Shown here: positions 17,332 through 26,164 of the stretch, one piece after another
Layout of the letters: every line of letters begins with the position of its first letter
How positions within the stretch are numbered: the stretch's first letter is position 1
Assembly (NCBI GenBank): GCA_024684455.1
Contig: JAIKWU010000022.1
Coordinates: 1 to 64,000 of the forward strand
Source: Bacteroidaceae bacterium
Lineage (GTDB): Bacteria; Bacteroidota; Bacteroidia; Bacteroidales; Bacteroidaceae
Direction: 5' to 3'
Length of the DNA: 64,000 nt
Notes under the pieces: model-generated
Database searches by the model: none
What the model was told of the DNA's origin: nothing
The model's input: only the letters and a program-made list of their open reading frames with translations
Made by a program: the position numbers and the translations under genes

Positions 17332-18009
17332 TCAAGTTGTTTTCAAGAGGACGAGCAACTGGTCGAGGTGGATAATGTGGTAAGTTACTTCGGCAGGGAT
17401 GGTATCGGCATGAGGTGCAAGCCAGGCGGTGGAGATACCGAGTGAATGAGCAGGTAGGATATCGTTTTTCAGGCTGTCGCCGATGACGAGAGTATCTTCG
17501 GGACGAAGATGGTTGCGACAGAGAGCCAATTCATAGATGGCAGCGTCGGGTTTACGGATACCTACCACAGCAGACTCGACGACATCGTGAAAGCAGGTAT
17601 CGAGTTGAAACTCACGAAGCACGGAGTAAAGGTTGCCGTAGAAGTTGCTGACAAGGATGAGTGTATGCCTTTGAGACAGCGACTGTAAAACAGGGCGAGT
17701 TTGCTCCATCGTCTGCTCAACAAGCGAATAACTATCACGTAGTAGAGACTCGACATCTTCGCTCAGACCCAGATGTTCAAACTGAAGTTGGAGTTTGATA
17801 CGGAGGGTTTCTCGGAAGGTATGTTCGGGAAGGATAACGTCGTGCTGACCTAAATAGCGTTCCGTATGGACGTAGGCATCGTAGTAGGCATCATGGGTGA
17901 CAGGAACGTGGTGCTGCTGATAGACGTGCCAAAGAAAGTCTGCCCAGTGGATGCCGCCTGTGTCAAGCGTGCCGCCGTAGTCAAAGCATAGATTTCGATA
18001 GTTGTTCAT
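17332..18009 (-). CDS. HAD-superfamily phosphatase of the inositol-lipid cluster
   Basis: This 225-residue haloacid-dehalogenase-type hydrolase has motif I DYGGTLD at residues 9-15 (nucleophile Asp9), motif II in LILVSNFYGN, motif III lysine in GIRKPDAAIY and motif IV VIGDSLKND. It overlaps the end of the phosphatidyltransferase gene by 29 bp, indicating tight coupling. In the described Bacteroides inositol-lipid pathway a phosphatase removes phosphate from phosphatidylinositol phosphate, and this protein is the natural candidate. That assignment rests on context. Substrate specificity cannot be read from the sequence. Confidence 0.85.
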   Translation of the reverse strand: MNNYRNLCFDYGGTLDTGGIHWADFLWHVYQQHHVPVTHDAYYDAYVHTERYLGQHDVILPEHTFRETLRIKLQLQFEHLGLSEDVESLLRDSYSLVEQTMEQTRPVLQSLSQRHTLILVSNFYGNLYSVLREFQLDTCFHDVVESAVVGIRKPDAAIYELALCRNHLRPEDTLVIGDSLKNDILPAHSLGISTAWLAPHADTIPAEVTYHIIHLDQLLVLLKTT

Positions 18010-18889
18010 GGCGATGATGAAGGTAAATATAAACGGCGGTGAGAACGGTTAATTCAAAGAGCGGATAGAGCCAAGGGAGGTCGGTGAGGACGGCTGTGTA
18101 GAGAGCGAAGGCGCGGATGTTGAAGGTGATGAAATTGGCATATTTCATCAAAGGAAGGCTTCGACGGCAAAACTCTGCACGAAACCGCGATGGATAGTCA
18201 TTGCCGTATATCTCATGGAGTTTCTTCCAGAGAGCCTGAAAATGGGGAGTCGTACGTTCCTGTGCGGCGGTGTATCGCTTATAGAACCACTGAAAGAATT
18301 TGCGGACGAAGTCATGTCGCCACGTCAGTTGTTCATAAAGTCGCTTCTGCTCGTCGGATCGGTCGAGAGGTGTGCCGTTGAGGAAATGCAGATGGATGGT
18401 ACGGTAGTAGTCAGACTGGCGGCATTGTACAGCATGGCAAACGAGACCTGCCACTCCGACGAGCACCCAGGCAAGTACCCCCCACTGCTCTTGTGTGCCT
18501 GGAATGTTTTGGGAAAATAGTCGCACGGCAATGGAGACATAGACGGCGCAGAACCAGAAGTCGCCGCTGGCACCGTCAAGGATGCGTCCGAACGCTGTCT
18601 TCTTTCCGCTCATGCGTGCCAGTTGTCCGTCGGTACTGTCGAAGATGTCGGCCCAGACAAAGAGAGCAACACCAAGGAGATTGAGCAGAAAGCCCTGCGT
18701 AGTATCGGCATCATTCATAAAGAGCAAACCACCAGCCACTCCGAGAAAGATAGAAAGGACTGTGACGGTGTTGGGATGAACACCAAAATGATTGAAAAGG
18801 CGTGCCCAGAGGTAGCCGAGCGGACGATTGAAGAGGATGTCGAACCACTCTTCGGTATCGTTGGATTTATAGGTATCTTTGATGTTCAT
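17981..18889 (-). CDS. CDP-alcohol phosphatidyltransferase (candidate phosphatidylinositol-phosphate synthase)
   Basis: This 302-residue membrane enzyme has the family motif at residues 84-110: D84-STD87-G-QLA-R92, G101-RIL-D105 and then D110. The spacing between the last two aspartates is one residue longer than the canonical D-x3-D. Several membrane helices lie at about 42-58, 66-82, 110-127, 135-155 and toward the C-terminus. The family joins a CDP-activated lipid, or CDP-polyol, to an alcohol. Together with inositol-phosphate synthase and a HAD phosphatase it predicts synthesis of phosphatidylinositol phosphate from CDP-diacylglycerol and inositol phosphate. It overlaps the ATP-grasp gene upstream by 4 bp and the HAD gene downstream by 29 bp. 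Confidence 0.87.
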   Translation of the reverse strand: MNIKDTYKSNDTEEWFDILFNRPLGYLWARLFNHFGVHPNTVTVLSIFLGVAGGLLFMNDADTTQGFLLNLLGVALFVWADIFDSTDGQLARMSGKKTAFGRILDGASGDFWFCAVYVSIAVRLFSQNIPGTQEQWGVLAWVLVGVAGLVCHAVQCRQSDYYRTIHLHFLNGTPLDRSDEQKRLYEQLTWRHDFVRKFFQWFYKRYTAAQERTTPHFQALWKKLHEIYGNDYPSRFRAEFCRRSLPLMKYANFITFNIRAFALYTAVLTDLPWLYPLFELTVLTAVYIYLHHRHEQLSKSML

Positions 18890-19578
18890 CTCACGATTAT
18901 TTGTGCGATGGCTTTGGCGGCCTCTTCACGGCAAGGTGTGAACGAGGGCCAGTCGTTGAAGTCGATGACATAAATGCGATGGTCTGGAGTGACGATGGCA
19001 TCGCCGCCATAGACGGGAAGGCTGAGGGATGCTGCACCACGTGCAGCAATGTCGCGCAGCAGGTCATTGTCAGAGGGGTAGAAAAAGTCTGTGCCTGCAA
19101 CACCGTAAAACTTCACAAAATTGCCGTCTATGTGCTTTTGTATTATGTAGTCATGTAGGTCAATATCTGCTGGGATTTGTTGTTTACAGAAGATGACATC
19201 GGAGGTGGTTTCCGTCCATCCGTGAGCCTTTTTCAGCCAACAGGGAAAGCCGATATTGCCAATGGGAGGCATAGGGATGCCTGCCTTCATCAAGAGAGGG
19301 ATGTGACACTCGCGACGTGCATGGCGAATGGCTTCGGGAGTGGGAATGACACGCACGCCGCGCTTCTGTATCTTGTCGAGGACCTTGAGCGTCTCTTCGT
19401 CACGGTACATACCGAAGATGCACTCCCCTTCAGCCCTGCTCTTCTGAAATTCCCGCTCTGACATCACGACCACATCCTGGCCCTGCTGTTCAAGGCAATG
19501 GACAACGGCAAGGAGGATGGCCCTGTCTGCTTCGCTTTTGGAATAGCGAGGGTCACGGCTGATGGCTATGAGAGGCAT
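18886..19578 (-). CDS. Small ATP-grasp-type protein in the inositol-lipid cluster
   Basis: This 230-residue protein has C-terminal ATP-grasp features. A lysine in WLKKAHGW (residues 114-121) could contact nucleotide, and YIIQKHIDGNFVKFYGV (144-160) corresponds to the adenine-binding strand. GGDAIVTPDHRIYVIDFNDWPSF (191-213) carries the Asp-x-Asn metal-binding motif (D206, N208). The N-terminal about 100 residues form a pre-ATP-grasp-like alpha/beta part. ATP-grasp enzymes ligate acids to amines or phosphorylate; the inositol-phosphate kinase ITPK belongs to this fold. Whether this one phosphorylates inositol, ligates an amino acid to a lipid head group, or does something else is unknown. It overlaps both neighbours, by 13 bp and 4 bp. 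Confidence 0.78.
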   Translation of the reverse strand: MPLIAISRDPRYSKSEADRAILLAVVHCLEQQGQDVVVMSEREFQKSRAEGECIFGMYRDEETLKVLDKIQKRGVRVIPTPEAIRHARRECHIPLLMKAGIPMPPIGNIGFPCWLKKAHGWTETTSDVIFCKQQIPADIDLHDYIIQKHIDGNFVKFYGVAGTDFFYPSDNDLLRDIAARGAASLSLPVYGGDAIVTPDHRIYVIDFNDWPSFTPCREEAAKAIAQIIVR

Positions 19579-21293
19579 GGGGTGGACGGATGGAGAAAAG
19601 TCTCTGCTTTCGGGATGTCGCTGGCATGGTCAACATCAAGGATTTTCTTAAAAAGCCATGCCTTCAGACAAAAACCGTCGGCTATCAATGCACGCTGGAA
19701 ATTGCGCATTCGCGATTGTCCTTCGGCAATGCAACGGTTGAGCGTAGCAAAGGCTTTATCGTTCAGGCAATAGATGCCGCCTGAGACGTAGCGGCATCCG
19801 TTTTGTGTATCGTGAAAACCTGTAATGTTCTGATGTTCATCGATAGAAATCCACAGGGGGCATTCATCATCGACAAAGTCAGTTACCGCCATCATGCCGT
19901 CGCACGTTGTATGGCGCACTTGCTCGATGAAGGCACGGAACTCATCTTCCTGAAAAACCGTATCGACGGTGGTAAGACAAAAACGTCCCCTGCCCAGCAC
20001 GTGCCGAAGTTCATATAGGCTGTGCATACTGCTCGGCGTCGTCTTGACCACAAAACGTACCGGAAGCCCCCTGTCGGCGAGACCTTGCAAATGCTGTTGA
20101 ACGAGTGGAGTGCGGTCGTTGGTGATGACCACAATGTCCTTTGCACCACATTGTAGGAAAATGCGTACAAGGCGGTCGATCAAGGCTTCTCCGTTGATGG
20201 TCACCAGCGGTTTAGGCACTTCGATGCCCTCATCAGCCATACGGCTACCCTCACCGGCAGCGAGGATGGCAAAAGTTGTAACGTCCCCAGAGGGCTTTCG
20301 GCAGAATGAGGGAACTTTGATAAGCAGCAGCCCCACAATCGTCCAGAAGATTTCACGGATGCGCACCAGCAGGCTCACCCCCATCGCTACCTGTCCCGTA
20401 TAGATGCTGCCGACCGACATGGCAAAGCCACCTTCGCGTCCACCCAGTTGTAGCGGCAGGAAGAAAAGCATGTTGGCAAAGAGCGATGTGAATGCGAGGA
20501 TGATGAGAGAATGGATAAAAGTCATCGCATTGGCTGGAGCATCGGCAAAGAGAAGGAGCATGAAGAAAATCTCAAACGATTGGAAGATGCGTCCAAAGTA
20601 TTCAAGAAAGAACGATGTGAAAAAGGCACGGCGGTTCTGTGATTGTAAGGCAGCAATCTGACTGTCAATCTTGCGGAGGTCATCAGCATGGGTTTCGGCA
20701 AAGCGTCGTCCCCACCCTCTACATCCAGGAATGTGCGACACCCAGCCAATCAGTTTGACCACCATGCCGTTCTTATAGCCCTTCACAAACAAATAGATGG
20801 CAGCCGCACAGAACAGGGTGACAAGCAGGAGAAGCGTACCCGTCAGGGCATTGACAGGCAAGAACAAGAGGTAGAGTACCACGGCGGTAAGCCAATACCA
20901 GAAGTGCGAGAAGATATGCATCATGGCGAACAGTAGCACCGACGACGAGGCGCGCTGTACCCCGATGTAAGGTTTCATCTCGAGGATTTTATAAGGCTCA
21001 CCGCCGAGAAGGCCGACAGGAGTGGCATAGTTGAGCGCAAAACCCGAAATGGTGACTTTGAGGATATGCAGAAAGGGCACGTTGCACTCGCCGCTCCCCC
21101 TTATAATCGTCCGCCATGTCAGAGCATTCATGCAGTAAAGCCCCAGCCACATCACGATGATGACCACCAGCCAATAGCCGGCATGACACATCTGCTGCCA
21201 CAACTCCACGAAACTCACATCCATCGTCAGAAGCATGATGACCACAGCCACCACACCCACGATGAAGAATATGTTCCGAAACCTGTTGCTCAC
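19566..21293 (-). CDS. Fusion of a lysylphosphatidylglycerol-synthase-type membrane domain and a nucleotidyltransferase
   Basis: This 575-residue protein joins two families. Residues 1-330 are a multi-helix membrane domain of the LPG synthase TM/flippase-like type (ALNYATPVGLLGGEPYKILE; LFFLPLQLGGREGGFAMS). Residues about 338-575 are a cytoplasmic NTP transferase with FAILAAGEGSRM, the pyrophosphorylase loop, then VPKPLVTINGEALIDRLV and the metal-binding TVDTVF region. The soluble half should activate a phosphorylated substrate to its NDP form, plausibly inositol phosphate to CDP-inositol. The membrane half could move or modify a lipid. The gene overlaps the ATP-grasp gene by 13 bp and lies 11 bp after pdxA. 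No stop or frameshift separates the halves. Confidence 0.85.
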   Translation of the reverse strand: MSNRFRNIFFIVGVVAVVIMLLTMDVSFVELWQQMCHAGYWLVVIIVMWLGLYCMNALTWRTIIRGSGECNVPFLHILKVTISGFALNYATPVGLLGGEPYKILEMKPYIGVQRASSSVLLFAMMHIFSHFWYWLTAVVLYLLFLPVNALTGTLLLLVTLFCAAAIYLFVKGYKNGMVVKLIGWVSHIPGCRGWGRRFAETHADDLRKIDSQIAALQSQNRRAFFTSFFLEYFGRIFQSFEIFFMLLLFADAPANAMTFIHSLIILAFTSLFANMLFFLPLQLGGREGGFAMSVGSIYTGQVAMGVSLLVRIREIFWTIVGLLLIKVPSFCRKPSGDVTTFAILAAGEGSRMADEGIEVPKPLVTINGEALIDRLVRIFLQCGAKDIVVITNDRTPLVQQHLQGLADRGLPVRFVVKTTPSSMHSLYELRHVLGRGRFCLTTVDTVFQEDEFRAFIEQVRHTTCDGMMAVTDFVDDECPLWISIDEHQNITGFHDTQNGCRYVSGGIYCLNDKAFATLNRCIAEGQSRMRNFQRALIADGFCLKAWLFKKILDVDHASDIPKAETFLHPSTPCLS

Positions 21294-21304
21294 TTCATTC
21301 TCGA

Positions 21305-22393
21305 TTACTCCTCCGTCTGGTCGAGTTTCAGTTTGTCACTGTCGTCGCGCTTCTCATAGTATTGCTTACGGAGCGGATTCTCGTAAGCCTGGTCATAACG
21401 CTGGCGGTTGCGGAAGATGTCGATGGCAGCATAGATGGCCTGACGCATCGAGGCAGGGTCGGCCACATTCTTGCCAGCAATATCGTAGGCCGTGCCGTGG
21501 TCGGGCGACGTGCGGACGACGGGCAGACCCGCCGTAAAGTTCACGCCGTCCTCCATCGCCAGAGCCTTAAACGGAGCCAAGCCCTGGTCGTGGTACATGG
21601 CGAGAACGGCATCGAAATGCTGGTAGTTGCCCGTACCGAAAAAACCATCAGCCGCATAGGGACCAAAGCAACGGATACCCCTCTTGAAACACTCGACGAT
21701 AGCAGGGTTAATGACGTCCCTCTCCTCCGTACCCAGCAGACCGCCGTCGCCGCAGTGGGGGTTGAGTGCCAGAACGGCAATGCGCGGATTGTCAATCGAA
21801 AAGTCGCGACGGAGCGCCTTGTCCAGGATGACCAGTTTTTCCATGACAGCCTCCTTCGTGATATGTTCGGCAATGCAGCAGACAGGCAGATGCGTCGTCA
21901 CGAGAGCAACACGCAAACGCTCGTTGGCAAGAATCATCAGCGCCTTCCGACCGTTACCCAGCCGTTGCTCAATATATTCCGTGTGGCCAGGGAACTGGAA
22001 ACCCTCACGCTGAATCGAGTTTTTATGGATGGGTGCCGTGACCAGCACGTCGATTTTGCCTTCACCCAATTCCTGCACAGCACGTTCGAGCGCGACGAAG
22101 GCAGCGTTGCCAGCCTCTTCCGAAGCTTTGCCGAACTCAATCTTAATCTCCTTCTCACCGAAACAGTTCACCATATTCAGTTGACCGTCACGGGCTTCCG
22201 AAGCCGTCGGCACAATGTTGAAGTTAGTCGGGATGCCACACGCATTGCGGTGATAGATAGCCACCTTCGGCGAACCATAGACGACAGGAGTACAGAGGGT
22301 CAGCATCTCCTCCTGTTCAAACGACTTGAAAATCACCTCATATCCCACGCCGTTGATGTCGCCCTGCGTGATGCCCACTTTTATTTTCTGCAT
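21305..22393 (-). CDS. pdxA: 4-Hydroxythreonine-4-phosphate dehydrogenase
   Basis: This 362-residue protein matches PdxA throughout: KVGITQGDINGVGYEVI at the N-terminus, APIHKNSIQREGFQFPGHTEYIE, ALNPHCGDGGLLGTEE, and YHDQGLAPFKALAMEDGVNFTAGLPVVRTSPDHGTAYDIAG. It oxidises 4-phosphohydroxy-threonine in the DXP-dependent pyridoxal phosphate route. It is the first gene of the minus-strand run that continues into the inositol-lipid genes, with an 11-bp gap to the fusion gene. The run has no obvious pyridoxal-related partner, so the link is probably only co-transcription. Confidence 0.95.
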   Translation of the reverse strand: MQKIKVGITQGDINGVGYEVIFKSFEQEEMLTLCTPVVYGSPKVAIYHRNACGIPTNFNIVPTASEARDGQLNMVNCFGEKEIKIEFGKASEEAGNAAFVALERAVQELGEGKIDVLVTAPIHKNSIQREGFQFPGHTEYIEQRLGNGRKALMILANERLRVALVTTHLPVCCIAEHITKEAVMEKLVILDKALRRDFSIDNPRIAVLALNPHCGDGGLLGTEERDVINPAIVECFKRGIRCFGPYAADGFFGTGNYQHFDAVLAMYHDQGLAPFKALAMEDGVNFTAGLPVVRTSPDHGTAYDIAGKNVADPASMRQAIYAAIDIFRNRQRYDQAYENPLRKQYYEKRDDSDKLKLDQTEE

Positions 22394-22520
22394 ATTCTAT
22401 TGAAAAATGATCAAATCGGAAAATCGCTTAGATTTTGCAAAATTACGAATAATTCTCGAAGTGACAAAAAAAAGAACTAAAAAGTGATCGAGGACACAAA
22501 TCGAAACGAAATCGTGCCCA

Positions 22521-23528
22521 TCAAGGCAGCCGCAGGGTATATAGGGCGGCTTCAAGGCGTCGGAGCATGGTGCGTTTCATCTTGTCGGGCGCATAGACGA
22601 AGCCTTCGACGACGATGACTCGGTGGTTGACGGTATCGACTTGTGAATGTGACACAAAGGGACCTCCCATCGCCTCGCCGGTCATTTCCCACAATCCCCG
22701 TGCTTCCTGCACGTAATGCCCTTGTATGTCCATGTTGACGACGTCACAGAACTCGTGGTTGGTGGCCATGACGCTGCCTGGATGCTCGCCTGGGATATTG
22801 GCGCGCATGAAGGAGTCGCGCAGTGCCATATAGACTTTGCGGCCGCTGAACACCTGCTCAGTGAAGTAGGGGTAGGAGTAGATGCAGATGTTCTGTATGG
22901 AACTAAGTCCGTCGTCGCTCGCCCAGATGAAGTCCTTGCCCACTTTCATCTTTCGGATGTCGGCTGGGATGTGGAATTCGCAGCCGAACATTTCCTTAAC
23001 TTTCTCGTTGAACTTCAGGTTGTACTCGTCCTCGAGCCGCGTGGCTTCGCGGTTGATTTCCTCGGCTGTGAAGTAGCGGACGAGGAAGTTGGACTGCTCG
23101 GTAATGTAGGGCGAGAGGGAACGGTCGCTTTCGCCCGTAATGGTCATGATGAGTTGCGGATAGGAATGCACGTTGCGCTCTATCTGTATCTTGGGGTCAA
23201 CTCGATAGGGGTCGGTCTTGAGCACGATAATGTTGCGGAAGAGGTTGGTGATGCGGTCATAGTGGCGCTGGGTCACATGGCTGACGTGGAACACGGGTTC
23301 CTGCTGCGGTAGCATGGGTATGGAGCGGTTGAGCACGGCCTTGAGTGCTCGTCCGCTGTAGCCTTCCCACAGCGAATCATCGGCCACTACCATCACTTCG
23401 TAGGGATTACCCGACGACGACGGCACTAACAGCGGACGCTTATGCTTTCGCTGAGGACGCTGGGGACCCATGTCACACGACACGCTCAACATGAGCAATG
23501 CGGCAAACACACATATCAGTTTCTTCAT
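22521..23528 (-). CDS. DUF4837-type lipoprotein
   Basis: This 335-residue protein begins with a lipoprotein signal (MKKLICVFAALLMLSVSC, lipobox LSVSC, then acidic D). The remainder fits the DUF4837 family seen in Bacteroidota, with MVVADDSLWEGYSGRALKAVLN near the start and WASDDGLSSIQNICIYSYPY in the middle. No enzyme motif is visible, and the function is unknown. An ATG three codons upstream is also possible. It stands alone, with about 290 bp of AT-rich, non-coding sequence between it and rlmN. Confidence 0.82.
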   Translation of the reverse strand: MKKLICVFAALLMLSVSCDMGPQRPQRKHKRPLLVPSSSGNPYEVMVVADDSLWEGYSGRALKAVLNRSIPMLPQQEPVFHVSHVTQRHYDRITNLFRNIIVLKTDPYRVDPKIQIERNVHSYPQLIMTITGESDRSLSPYITEQSNFLVRYFTAEEINREATRLEDEYNLKFNEKVKEMFGCEFHIPADIRKMKVGKDFIWASDDGLSSIQNICIYSYPYFTEQVFSGRKVYMALRDSFMRANIPGEHPGSVMATNHEFCDVVNMDIQGHYVQEARGLWEMTGEAMGGPFVSHSQVDTVNHRVIVVEGFVYAPDKMKRTMLRRLEAALYTLRLP

Positions 23529-23828
23529 TTCTCTCATTCAGATGTTAAGATAATAGGTTTCGCAAATTAATTTATAAACAGGATTAAGATTAAAATGAAG
23601 TCCACTTATTAAGTTAAAATCCTCAAAATCCCAATAATCCGGTTTCTTATAACCGTAGAGTTTTTCATTGTTAATTGTTTCGCATGTTGGATTTTCAACT
23701 TGATAGGTAGTTATTGGGAATTTATGGGGACAAATGATTGAGATGCTCAAAGTATTGTCCCTATAACTACCCTATAAATATTCTATGAGTTCCCAATAAA
23801 TTCCAACAATAACTTCCTTTCAAATTGT

Positions 23829-24842
23829 TCATTGTATAGTTGTTGTCAGCATTCCGCACGCTGCCATGATGTCCTCGCCGCGTGTGGCTCGGATGGTGGT
23901 ATAGATGCCATGCTGTGTGAGGTAGTCGCGTAATTGGAGCATGGATGCCTCGTCGGTGGGGGGAAGATTTACATTGGGGATGGCGTGCCAGCGAATCAGG
24001 TTCACTCGGCATTCCAAACCTCGCAACAGCCTCACCAGTGCCTTTGCATGGGCGGGTGTGTCGTTCATGCCGTGCAGGACGATGTACTCGAACGAGAGGC
24101 GTCGCTGATGGCGGAAGCCTTCGTAGGTGCGCAACATCTCCACGATTTCTTCGATGGGGAATTGTCGTTCTGCTGGCATGAGTTGAAGCCTTTGTTCGTG
24201 GATGGGCGAATGGAGACTGATGGCAAGGTGGCATTGACTCTCTTGGAGAAAACGGTGAAGGTTTTTACGAAGCCCCACGGTCGAGACTGTGATGCGTCGT
24301 GGACTCCATCCAAAACCATCGCTGGAGGTAATGATGTCGAGGGCTCGAAGCAGGGGGTCGAAGTTGTCGAAGGGTTCGCCCTGCCCCATCACGACGATGT
24401 TGGTCAGCCCTCGTTCGCGTTCTGCCCATAGCACCTGGGCGAGGATGTCGCTAACGCCGAGATTGCCATGAAAGCCTTGTTTGCCGGTCTGGCAGAATAG
24501 GCAATTCATCTTGCATCCCACTTGGGTGCTGACGCAGAGCGTATGACGTTCTTCATCGGGGATGAACACGGTTTCTACAGCTTGTCCGTCTTCTGTCGGA
24601 AAGAGGTATTTCTCTGTTCCATCCGCACTTAGCATCTTCTGCAGGGGTTCGACAGCGCCGACTTCGTATCCATGTGCCTTCAGTGCCTTACGTGCGGCTT
24701 TCGACAGATTCGTCATGTCATCTACCGACGCAACATGCTTCTGGTACATCCATTGCGCCATCTGCTTGGCTGCATAACGTGGCATACCCAATTCGGCGAC
24801 CACTGCCTGCAATTCCTGTATGTTCTTTCCGAGGAGCCTCAT
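23829..24842 (-). CDS. rlmN: 23S rRNA (adenine-2503-C2) methyltransferase
   Basis: This 337-residue radical-SAM enzyme carries the cluster motif CKMNCLFC near residues 106-113. It also has NIVVMGQGEPFDNFD, the serine/threonine-rich ITVSTVGL segment, and C-terminal CxxxxG residues (AACGML). It methylates A2503 of 23S rRNA and may also act on certain tRNAs. The start MRLLGKNIQELQ at 24842 follows the glyA stop by 7 bp; a further upstream ATG would overlap glyA. Co-transcription with glyA is likely. Confidence 0.95.
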   Translation of the reverse strand: MRLLGKNIQELQAVVAELGMPRYAAKQMAQWMYQKHVASVDDMTNLSKAARKALKAHGYEVGAVEPLQKMLSADGTEKYLFPTEDGQAVETVFIPDEERHTLCVSTQVGCKMNCLFCQTGKQGFHGNLGVSDILAQVLWAERERGLTNIVVMGQGEPFDNFDPLLRALDIITSSDGFGWSPRRITVSTVGLRKNLHRFLQESQCHLAISLHSPIHEQRLQLMPAERQFPIEEIVEMLRTYEGFRHQRRLSFEYIVLHGMNDTPAHAKALVRLLRGLECRVNLIRWHAIPNVNLPPTDEASMLQLRDYLTQHGIYTTIRATRGEDIMAACGMLTTTIQ

Positions 24843-24849
24843 TTGATTT

Positions 24850-26130
24850 CTACCATGCAAAAATGGGATAGTCCTTCATTGTGCTGTTTACCTTCTCACG
24901 GACGCTGGCGATGACGCGGTTGTCCTCGGGAGCATTGAGCACCGTCTCGATGAGTTCGGCGACGAGAAGCATAAGGTCTTCGGTTGCACCGCGTGTAGTC
25001 ATGGCTGGTGTGCCGAGGCGGATACCACTCGTCTGGAAGGCAGAGCGTGTGTCGAATGGCACCATGTTTTTGTTGGCCGTGATGTCGGCAGCGACGAGGG
25101 CACGTTCAGCCACCTTGCCTGTGAGGTCGGGATATTTCGGACGCAGGTCAACGAGCATCGAGTGATTGTCCGTGCCGCCTGAACAGATGTAGAATCCACG
25201 TTCCATCAATGCCTTGGCCAGCACAGCGGCGTTTTTCTTCACCTGTTTCTGATAGGTGACGAATTCGGGACGCAATGCCTCGCCGAAGGCCACGGCTTTG
25301 GCTGCGATGACATGCTCCAGCGGACCTCCCTGCTGGCCTGGGAACACGGCCGAGTTGATGAGGGTCGACATCTTCTTCACTTCGCCCTTCGGTGTAGTTA
25401 ACCCCCACGGATTGTCAAAGTCCTTGCCGAGCAGGATGATGCCTCCACGGGGTCCACGCAGGGTCTTATGGGTTGTCGAGGTGACGATATGGGCATATTT
25501 CAGAGGATTATCCAACAATCCTGCAGCAATGAGTCCAGCAGGGTGTGCCATGTCAATCATCAGCAGCGCACCTACCTCGTCGGCAATCTTGCGCATCCGC
25601 TTGTAATCCCACTCGCGGCTGTAGGCTGAACCACCACCGATGATCAGTTTCGGACGGTACTCGTGTGCCAGGCGTTCCATCTCGTCATAATCCACACGGC
25701 AGGAGTCGGGGTTCAAGTTATAACCCACAGGCTTGTAGAGGATGCCGCTTGTGTTCACGTGGCTTCCATGCGACAGATGGCCGCCGTGGTCGAGATTCAA
25801 CCCCATGAAGGTGTCACCTGGTTTCAGCACCGTGAGCAATACGGCAGCATTGGCCTGCGCACCACTATGTGGCTGTACATTGGCATATTCAGCACCAAAG
25901 AGTTTCTTCACCCGTTCGATGGCTAAGGTTTCCACCTCATCGACCACCTCGCAACCGCCATAGTAGCGTTTTCCTGGATAGCCTTCGGCATATTTGTTTG
26001 TCAGGCACGAACCTTGGGCTTCCATGACCTCCTCGCTCACGTAGTTCTCACTGGCGATGAGTTCCATGCCCTTCACTTGTCTCTGGTGCTCCTTCTCAAT
26101 CAGAGCAAACACAATGTCGTCTTGTTTCAT
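24850..26130 (-). CDS. glyA: Serine hydroxymethyltransferase
   Basis: This 426-residue PLP enzyme shows LIASENYVS near residue 23, [15 protein letters not shown], and the PLP-lysine segment [15 protein letters not shown]. It interconverts serine and glycine with tetrahydrofolate, supplying one-carbon units. The start [18 protein letters not shown] at 26130 gives the standard family length. The longer open frame upstream overlaps the DUF4831 gene and is a poor leader. It precedes rlmN by 7 bp and follows the DUF4831 gene on the same strand. Confidence 0.96.
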   Translation of the reverse strand: MKQDDIVFALIEKEHQRQVKGMELIASENYVSEEVMEAQGSCLTNKYAEGYPGKRYYGGCEVVDEVETLAIERVKKLFGAEYANVQPHSGAQANAAVLLTVLKPGDTFMGLNLDHGGHLSHGSHVNTSGILYKPVGYNLNPDSCRVDYDEMERLAHEYRPKLIIGGGSAYSREWDYKRMRKIADEVGALLMIDMAHPAGLIAAGLLDNPLKYAHIVTSTTHKTLRGPRGGIILLGKDFDNPWGLTTPKGEVKKMSTLINSAVFPGQQGGPLEHVIAAKAVAFGEALRPEFVTYQKQVKKNAAVLAKALMERGFYICSGGTDNHSMLVDLRPKYPDLTGKVAERALVAADITANKNMVPFDTRSAFQTSGIRLGTPAMTTRGATEDLMLLVAELIETVLNAPEDNRVIASVREKVNSTMKDYPIFAW

Positions 26131-26164
26131 TGTCTTTTTGTGTTGGTATGATGAATAGAAATAA

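Noticed and set aside
23538-23750. 70-codon frame between rlmN and the DUF4837 gene
   Set aside because: It lies in AT-rich spacer with AATCCC- and ATTGTT-type repeats, has no start signal and no homologous pattern.
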